Shown: piece by piece, positions 57,111-64,000 of the stretch
How positions within the stretch are numbered: position 1 is the stretch's first letter
How the letters are laid out: each line of letters opens with the position of its first letter
Assembly (NCBI GenBank): GCA_001599935.1
Contig: BCIJ01000004.1
Location: 206,035-270,034 of the forward strand
Direction: 5' to 3'
DNA length: 64,000 bases
Source: Holtermannia corniformis
Lineage: Eukaryota > Basidiomycota > Tremellomycetes > Holtermanniales
Program-made: the position numbers and the translations under genes
The notes under the pieces: generated by a model
What the model was told of the DNA's origin: nothing
What the model saw: only the letters and a program-made list of their open reading frames with translations
Databases searched by the model: none

Positions 57111-57653
57111 CGTCCTAACGAAGCGCATAAAAAGTTGCGCTGCGCCTCGATGCAGTCTTGGATGCACTCTTGCGCGTTTCCACTGTGGCCCGGACAGCGT
57201 CTTCAGCAAGTCGTAGTGAAGCTCAAATCCCAAGGGCCGCCCGTCGTCTCGCCGCCCGCACCGCTTCCAGAGCAGCGCGTCATCTTATGTAAAGTGAGCT
57301 CGATGATGCGCAGCCAGCTTCCTAAACTATATAGGTGACTGCTTCGGCTTTCTCCTGACGGCCAGCCGTGCGACTGGCAAGACGGCGCCGACGAGATTGC
57401 CTGCGCCGCCCGTGAGTACCAAAGGCCTTTTCATCTCCACGGATCCTGTAAATTGCTCAATATTGCGCTTCACCGATAAATTGCAATTATGTAGATAGCA
57501 GCGCCATCCGTCTCGGCACTTCACCCCCAGCAGGAGTCAATACAACGGAGGGCGCTCGTCGCCGCCAGCGGGGATCACAATGGAAGCTTTGTGCGCAAAT
57601 CACTGATGTACGTTGAAAGGCCAAATTCCCATCATAGACCAACTGTTGGCGCC
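57111..57653. other. Spacer between island-2 members 2 and 3
   Basis: About 540 nt. It includes a 35-codon minus ORF (57327-57434) starting MKRPLVLTGGAGNLVGAVLP, which resembles the glycine-rich start of an SDR epimerase but stops soon after. No other gene was seen. Confidence 0.35.
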
Positions 57654-57893
57654 ATGTCTGAAGGTGATAGCACTTTGAACCCACTTGCAAGCAGTGCTGC
57701 TGATCTGATGATCGGTGTCATAGATCTACCCGAAGGTTCTGACGTGAAGTTGGCTGTCTTTCAACAGGCGTACAATAGCCTGTCCTCGCTACCGAAGACG
57801 GAGCGCGACGCGACTTGGTCGCAAGCCACGCAGACGGTCACTGCTTCTGGGAGCACTGCTAGCTCGTACAGGATGTCTCTAGGCAAATCATAG
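57654..57893 (+). CDS. Short orphan protein, island-2 family, member 3 (79 aa)
   Basis: Unknown function. The N-terminus (MSEGDSTLNPLASSAADLMI) differs from members 1 and 2. The central module VKLAVFQQAYNSLSSLPKTERDATW matches member 2 at A-F-x-x-x-Y-x-x-L-x-S-L-x-K-x-E-x-D. It ends in a Ser-rich tail (SSYRMSLGKS). An in-frame ATG at 57606 would lengthen it by 16 residues. No clear TATA box. Confidence 0.5.
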   Translation: MSEGDSTLNPLASSAADLMIGVIDLPEGSDVKLAVFQQAYNSLSSLPKTERDATWSQATQTVTASGSTASSYRMSLGKS

Positions 57894-58130
57894 ATATGGA
57901 GCCTTGGTTTAGCCAGCCTTCCTGACCATGAACAAAGGGGAGCTCATCGACCGCCCCGTGTCTCAACGTTGATCTGATGCGAAGGGAGAAGCCTGTCGTC
58001 CAAACGACACAGCAGTTCGGAGGCGTCACAGTCGCCCGTGAAGGCGAATCGTACAGGGTGCGGGGTATGGTACATCCCAGTACGACCCAGCAATACAACA
58101 AGGCGCCCTCCTCTCCCGCACGTGCAGAGC

Positions 58131-58753
58131 TCACCAGTCCTCCCTCATCCACCGTCGCGCCTCCACGACGCGCTCCACGACGTCTTTATTGTCACCGGTC
58201 GAGCCCGAGCTGTACATTTTCCAGAACACCCAGAGCACGACGATCGCGAGAACCATGTATGCGATGGTACGGTACTGTCGAACAGTCGAGGATGCGGCTA
58301 TTGAGCGCGAGTGATGGCGAGTGGTAGAGAAGAGCGAGTTGGCGAAGGAGGAAAAAGTGTTGGTCTGCCGGGGAGCGAGATCAGCGTGCAGAAGGTTCAT
58401 GATGAGGTGAACGCACGGTTCGATCGAGCTGAAAACGTCAGGTCTGCTACAAGAGAGTATTGGAGCTACTCACTTGATCATTCTGCCGGTTCGCATCGTC
58501 CAGAATGTCCATTGTCACCTGCACCGCGTTAGCCTCCCTACCGAGATCAATCGGGCAATGAGTTCCAAGATTGCCTGTAGGAACTTTGCCGCCAGAAACC
58601 AAAGAGACGTACCCCTCGCAAGGCCTTGATCTTGCCATGTAGTCCGTTAAGCTGCTCATCATTCTGCGACTCCAACGTCGAGTCCGTCACGCTGTACAGC
58701 CGTCAGTGCTCACAAGCTAGAGGACCCAGCAGTTTGGATACGCACCTCGGCAT
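58131..58753 (-). CDS. SFT1/BET1-type Qc-SNARE
   Basis: Small tail-anchored Qc-SNAREs of this type act in ER-Golgi or intra-Golgi fusion. Spliced exons give MPSVTDSTLESQNDEQLNGL, HGKIKALR, EANAVQVTMDILDDANRQND, then TNTFSSFANSLFSTTRHHSR and the membrane anchor YMVLAIVVLWVFWKMY. LESQNDEQL-x-GL is the hallmark of Bet1/Sft1 proteins. The first coding exon is only 8 nt (58746-58753, ATGCCGAG). After the membrane helix the protein goes on for about 26 charged residues ending RRWMREDW, more than the few lumenal residues usual for SNAREs. Assignment to Sft1 rather than Bet1 is tentative. Confidence 0.8.
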
Positions 58754-59016
58754 TGAGGGCGACAATCAAAAGGTAGTACGCTTGCTGCTCCTTCTTGGCT
58801 TGCAGATCTCTGGTCAGCTGCCTGGGTTTCACCGAACAATAGCTGAACTGGAGCGGTGGCCAACGCGATGCTCAAACACTCGTGACGGCGCGTTACGGCA
58901 TCAGCAATCGCACATGCATCTCACGTCTCATCCCCAAAATCACATCATTGAACGCCCTTTCGTATCGCATCTCACATCTAGACCTGGCCATATCCAACTC
59001 CAACAGCAGGCCCGCT

Positions 59017-61299
59017 TCACTGCGAGGCAGTAGCGGCGGCACCTGCCCGCGGCACGACGGTGTAGCTGATTTCGCGGGACGGGTCCATAAAGTACCTGAT
59101 CGTCTCGAGCGTGACGGCTTTGCGACGCTGCGGGGCGTCAGTAATGTGGTAGGGAGTGGCTGTACAAACCTCTTGGAAGGTGGCAACCTCCTTCTGCAGC
59201 AGCTCGATACACATCTCCTTCAGCTCGCCCGTGCTGAGTGTGCCGGCGCGGTAGTCCTGCTCAGCGTCAGCTGGTCCACACTCTCGTCAAGCACGTCACT
59301 GACCTTTGCAATCGTGGCCATGCGCTCATCGTCGTCCTCGAAGAAGCTCATGTACTGGTACGCGACGTCGACGTCAACGTTGCCACCATACTTGCGGTGG
59401 TTCTCTTGGCTGTCGCCACCGCCCGAGAATGCATGCTTCTTGATCTTGTTCTTGATCTGTGCAGCCGTGTCCGTCATGAAGATGGCCGTGTTCTCGGCCG
59501 AGGCCGACATCTTGGTACCGGAACCCTGCAGCGCGGGGAAGAACTTGGCGTGCAGCAGGGATGGTTTAGGGTACTTGAGCCTTGACGCAGCGTCGCGAGC
59601 GAGCAGGAACTGCGCGGTCAGTCATAGACTCTGAACGGCCCAGGCAGCTTACGTAGGGGTCCTGATCGATGGCACAAGGGATCAAGCACGGGATATCGCT
59701 GCGGCTGCCAAAGATTTGCGGGAACGAGTTGGAAAACGAAGGGGCCGACTGGATGGCGGCAAAGTGGAACATGCCGACGTTGTCGCTGCATGGTATCAGC
59801 TCACTCTGCCAAGTACACGATCACGCGGTAAGAATCCCGCCCAGACAGAGACGCGGAAATCAAACAGTGATCCGTTTGAAAGATTGCCCTCTAGTCTGGC
59901 CGGAGAACCGATCAACCGGACAAGTACTCACGAATCGGAGAAGCCAAACACGTTTCGGCTCTGGCTCAGCGTGATCGTCTTTGCAATCTTGACCACGTTC
60001 TTGTAGAAAGCCCCACTGCGAGCACACGTCAGCAAGTATATCTGTTGGTACGTGTAACAAGATTCGTCTGCTCCCATCATGCCGCGCATCGTGACCAATG
60101 CCATAGCGCGAAAACGCTAAGCACAAGCACTGTAGCCAAGCAGCTGACTACGAGAACCTTTGAATGCAAGAGAGCACGTACCCCATGTAATCGAGGTCAG
60201 AGAAAATGAAGGTCTTCTCCGGCTTGAAGCCACAAGCGATAATGTCGGCAATGTTCGACAGACCATATTCGTAGTTCTTCTCGAGGGCGACTTGCTTGCG
60301 CGAGTCGCGCTGGAGGAGGTATTTCTCGTCGTCTGCGGCGTGTTAGCCACTGGGTTGCGAATTGGAACAGGGTGGTGCACAAATGGAAAGAACGGCTGCA
60401 GAGTGTCCAGCAACCTCCCCCTGTTTGTCTACACCACCTAGGTGGGAACGTGCCGATCAGGTAGCAAACATGTTTGGTCCCAGAACGCATCTGTCGCCGT
60501 ACTGAATCCGCGGAGACTCACCCGTAATCTGGATCACGAGCGGGACATCAAACACATCCTGCAACCACCTATCGAGTCCATCAGTTATTCCCTTCCCTTA
60601 CTCCCCCGACCACTCACGCAGTGAACCTAAACGGAACCTGGTGACCCATGTGCATCGAGTCACTGCTCGGACCCCGGCCTGTATACAGGTAGAACGGCTT
60701 GCCCTGTTCATAGCGTGTCAAGATGGTGTCGAATTGACGGTGCGAGAAGAAGGTGCCGCGGCGGAGCAAGATGTGCGGCTTGCGGCCCGTCAGGCGCTCG
60801 AATCTCTCGAGCAGTTCCGGGGTGATGTACGTGCCACCGAATTGCTTGATCAGCTTGTCGTAGTCGCTATGGGTGGGGTCGGTTAGCATGTGCGGCTGCA
60901 GACAGAAGTGGGGAAGAGCAACCGGCTATTGGCGGCAGAACAGCCAACGTTGAATAGCTCGACGAATTGGTTTGCGGCCGTTTCAGTAAAGACAGATGAC
61001 GGCGGGCCCGATCAAGTCTTCTGAACGACAGCTATCGAAGCATGACACTTGAGTACGCTTGGATAGCGTGATACGGCTGCACTTCCCACATCAACAAGCA
61101 AACCAACTCACATGCCAGCTGCCTTGCCATCAGCGTCCACAGCTCCCTGGACATCAAACGGCGTCACAACCTGCTCGGTGCCAGCCTTGGCTGTCAATTC
61201 GGGCACTTGTGCGACTGGCTGAGGTTTGGACGGTGGGGCTTCGGGGATCGTGGGGGGTACCGAGGAGATGCTCCTGTTCGGATGGGTGCTATCAGCCAT
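59017..61299 (-). CDS. WRS1: Cytosolic tryptophanyl-tRNA synthetase
   Basis: This class I synthetase charges tRNA-Trp in the cytosol. After a Pro-rich head ([20 protein letters not shown]), exons give [40 protein letters not shown], then [15 protein letters not shown] with the HIGH-type site. [45 protein letters not shown] and the KMSAS signature follow. The C-terminal anticodon-binding part has [20 protein letters not shown] and [10 protein letters not shown]. Length and motif order match eukaryotic cytosolic enzymes. Introns are short and numerous. ATG 61299 is the first in the N-terminal frame. Confidence 0.93.
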
Positions 61300-61474
61300 T
61301 GTTACGACGATATGAAGTGTGTGGGGTGATGTTGCGGACGGGGAAGACGGGCCAAGGTCTAAAGTAGGCTTCAGAAGGGAGGGATTGACTCGAAAGTTGA
61401 ATGGAGTGAGTTTGGGCGTGTTGGACCATACGAGAGGATGATGTGCAACAGGCAGCATACTGAACCAGCACGAC

Positions 61475-61951
61475 TCACGCAGCCTTCTTGTGACGTGAAG
61501 TGAGGTCGATCGACCCCCTCCTGACGGCCTCTGGAACGTCCTGGCCCTCGCCGAGCTGGACCTTGTCCCAGTCCTCGGCGCTGACGCCCTTCTTGCCACC
61601 AGCTTGCTGCGTGACCTCGTCCGGTCCAAAGATCCGTTCTGGCTGCGGCAACGCCATCTTGCTCAACCGCTCGCTCATCTCTTCCGACACGCTCTCCCGG
61701 CGGCGATTCTGCCTCGCCGCCTGCAGAGCCTCGGGTTCCGGCAAGTTCAAGTGCGAGAGCTGTTCGGTGATCGTCTCGGGGTTACTGGGCTGTCGCTTGT
61801 GGCCTGCAGTAGCAGGCTTGGTGGGCGTGAGCGAAGCGAGAGCAGAGGGAGCCGGCAAGTCGAGTTTGGAGAACTCGTCGGCGAGCGTTCCGGGCGTCTT
61901 TTGACCCGACGCGAGAGCTTCCCAGCCCTGTTTCTGGGGAGTGAGGGACAT
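61475..61951 (-). CDS. Hypothetical protein with three L-S-x-L-x-L-P-x-P motifs (158 aa)
   Basis: I do not recognise this family. The single-exon protein begins MSLTPQKQGWEALASGQKTP and has three related motifs: [24 protein letters not shown] and LSKMALPQPERI, each about 45 residues after the previous one. Arg-rich segments between them contain likely phospho-sites (KRQPSNPETI, RRRESVSEEM, RRGSIDL), which fit basophilic kinases. There is no signal peptide or membrane helix. An upstream extension of the frame to 62095 includes another Met but is less coding-like. The repeated motif could be a docking element for one partner. Confidence 0.6.
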   Translation of the reverse strand: MSLTPQKQGWEALASGQKTPGTLADEFSKLDLPAPSALASLTPTKPATAGHKRQPSNPETITEQLSHLNLPEPEALQAARQNRRRESVSEEMSERLSKMALPQPERIFGPDEVTQQAGGKKGVSAEDWDKVQLGEGQDVPEAVRRGSIDLTSRHKKAA

Positions 61952-62135
61952 GATCAAGCTCTTGAGTGGTATCGAGTGAGCTGCGAGGGTGTTGAGAGGA
62001 GAATGCGGTGGAGACCAAGTCGAGAGTCGCGGCGAGAGTGCGTGCCTGAGCTTCGACCATCCACCATCCATCGACGACAACGGTCTATAGGCCACAGCAA
62101 TCTAGGCCAGGCAGCTGCTCACTTGGACACTCATC

Positions 62136-63083
62136 ATGTTCACTTCAGAGCTCGCACACGCCCGCAGGCTCGGCGTCAGAGGCGTACGTCCCACCCCCTT
62201 TCACTTCATGCTGCACGCATCTCGTACTCACACCCCGCTAGGTCCTCCTGCAGCTGCTCAACTTTGCAACAGTGCTCAGCTCGGGTCTCATGATGTGGAA
62301 AGCACTCTGCCTCGTCAGCAACTCGGAGTCACCCATCGTCGTCGTCCTCTCGTTCGTGCACCCCTTTGTCCCAGTCCGGTGCAAGGCTGATCGATGCAGT
62401 GGATCAATGGAGCCCGCTTTCTATCGTGGAGATATCTTGTTCTTGACCAACCCGACAGACGTCCCGTACGCTGTTGGCGATATCACCGTGTACAAAGTGT
62501 GCGTGCGGCTCTCACCGAGATCCACATGCCATCCATGCGTGGCAGCCGTTGTTACGCGAGCTGACACCTGGCAGGCCTGGGGGAGACATACCGATCGTTC
62601 ATCGAGTGATAGAGTCGCATCAAACGTCAGTCTCCCGTATCCCCCTTCAGACCGAGGTCCCACACGTCGACGACGTTTGAGGGCATTCTTGGCTGGGGGT
62701 GATTGGCACCGAGACTGACGCAGTTGCAGCAACACGACCCAGCTCCTGCTTACCAAAGGCGACAATAACCCCGGAAACGACGTCCAGCTCTACGCTGGGA
62801 TGAAATGGCTTGAACGCCGGCACGTCATTGGCAAAGTCAGAGGGTACGTTCGACCGCTACTCCAGCTGTGTGCCCTGCTGATGTTAGCGCTTAGGTTCCT
62901 GCCACACATCGGCTATGTCACAATCGCAATGGTCAGTCTTGTCATTGGGTCACACACCAGCTCAGGATGCTGTGTCCGGTACATTGTGCGATTGGCTGAC
63001 GAGGTGCGCAGAACGACTTTCCGCAGCTCAAATACGCTTTGTTGGGTGTCCTGGGGCTGTTCTTGCTGACGAGCAAGGAGTGA
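62136..63083 (+). CDS. SEC11: Signal peptidase complex catalytic subunit Sec11
   Basis: Sec11 cleaves signal peptides in the ER lumen. After a short head ([16 protein letters not shown]) comes the anchor [20 protein letters not shown]. The catalytic Ser is in [19 protein letters not shown] (Ser codon 62404-62406), assembled across the intron that ends at gatgcag. The next blocks are [21 protein letters not shown] with the catalytic His, and [18 protein letters not shown] with the catalytic Asp. It ends [20 protein letters not shown], then [13 protein letters not shown]. All catalytic residues are present, and the length of about 170 aa is normal. Introns are 45-70 nt. Confidence 0.93.
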
Positions 63084-64000
63084 TGTATTCAAGTACTACT
63101 TTCCGCTTTCAGAGTACTCCCTGTTAACTGGGAGTCTTTGCAGAGGACTGATCAACAGCTTGCGCTCTTCTGATGACTTCGGCAGGAGTTGATCGCCTCA
63201 TCGCCACCCGACCGGGTGCCACACTGCTCTGCACGGCCTGGTGCTGCTCTGTTCGAGCTTGTTCTCTTCACCATCAACCACGACGAGCAAGACAATCACG
63301 ACCGCCGCGAAGCAGGTATACAACACAAGCGAGCTGCTCTTCATGATCTGCTCCCACTCGGATCAGCCGACGGTTCTCAGCGTCATGCTGTCGTCGTCAA
63401 GAGGACTGCCCGCGGGTATCAAGGCGTACTACATGGCGTGCTACAGCTGGGTACCTGAACGCCTCTGGAAGGCCAAGTGTCCACCCGTGCGTCCGTTTTG
63501 CTTCTGAAGTCAACTAACGACAGGCGTCGCTCAATATTGCGAGGCAGTCGAAGACCTCATTGCGCTGATCTGCTTTAGTCTGTGCACTTGGACATCTTCA
63601 CCAAGTCCTCAATACCGATTCAGAATGTTTAGCTGTGCATTTTGATAGGAAGTCATGCAGGTGAACCTAGTTGTGACCAACGGCGTTCGTTGCTACCCGG
63701 CCTGGAGGCCACATTCAGACTGCACGGCCTTGATGACGCCCATGGGGTGGAAGTGCGGGTGAAGAAATGAGGTGGCAAGCGCGCTCAGATATGAGCAGTT
63801 GCCCAAGTGGCTAGTGTTCCGGCCGAGGGCTGCTTGTTGAGACGCTGTCGCTGTCTACCCGATCTAAGCTATGGATGTGTGTAATGTACACGGGCAAAGT
63901 TCACTTGATAGGCGGACCTTTCAAGTCGCTACTTGAGTTCTGGTTCGTAAAGCAGTCTAGATACGAATTTAAAGCCTTTCGTACGGTCGTTCGATTCGGG
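63084..64000. other. Unresolved right end, possible partial gene
   Basis: No gene is certain. A plus frame from about 63250 to 63472 looks coding (KQVYNTSELLFMICSHSDQP, AGIKAYYMACYSWVPERLWK). It could splice with a good intron (gtgtcc...ctaacgacag, ending 63523) into a short last exon stopping at about 63580. No convincing start exon is visible. Beyond 63600 I see nothing. Confidence 0.3.

Noticed and set aside
63960..64000. GTTCGATTC near the right edge as a tRNA B box
   Set aside because: No matching A box or cloverleaf could be built before the window ends.
1..64000. CRISPR arrays, operons, ribosome-binding sites, rRNA genes
   Set aside because: The window is eukaryotic nuclear DNA; no regularly spaced repeats or rRNA-like sequence were seen.
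1..64000. Transposon coding regions
   Set aside because: No transposase, reverse transcriptase or integrase motif and no paired long terminal repeats were noticed, including in the two accessory islands.

Overview
The window is nuclear DNA of a compact fungal genome, most likely a basidiomycete. Genes lie close together on both strands. Most coding regions are cut by many GT-AG introns of about 43-60 nt. The proteins are typically eukaryotic: MSH3, POL5, DOP1, CLPTM1, GPI13, PEX14, HUL5, eS26, cytosolic TrpRS and SEC11. The phylum is an inference from intron density and protein style; nothing here fixes a genus.

Layout. 0-31 kb is a dense block of conserved genes: MSH3 (+), POL5 (-), a very large START-domain membrane protein (-), DOP1 (+), a NIF3-family protein (-), an NAD-dependent epimerase (-), CLPTM1 (-) and GPI13 (+). 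31-35.9 kb holds a broken small ORF, a TATA-driven orphan gene, a PhnP-like metallo-hydrolase (-) and a single-pass membrane protein (+). 35.9-40.4 kb is an accessory island of short unknown genes, all on the minus strand. 40.5-55 kb returns to conserved genes: a METTL13-like methyltransferase (-), OXLD1 (+), a prenylated UBL3/MUB ubiquitin-fold protein (-), PEX14 (+), a LURP-one-related protein (-), a mitochondrial PPR protein (-), HUL5 (+) and RPS26 (-). 55.8-57.9 kb is a second accessory island with three short plus-strand genes. 58-63 kb carries an SFT1/BET1-type SNARE (-), WRS1 (-), a small repeat-motif protein (-) and SEC11 (+). The last ~900 nt are unresolved.

The conserved genes do housekeeping work in repair, ribosome biogenesis, membrane traffic, ER protein and GPI processing, peroxisome import and ubiquitin handling. 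They form no operon-like pathway. The most unusual content is the two islands. Island 1 encodes paralogues of 61-76 aa with a Ser/Thr-rich head; four of them share an exactly spaced C-x15-D-C module. Island 2 encodes three paralogues of 79-93 aa sharing a short predicted helical module. Neither family has a signal peptide or a domain I recognise, and several members have a TATA box 35-75 nt before the ATG.
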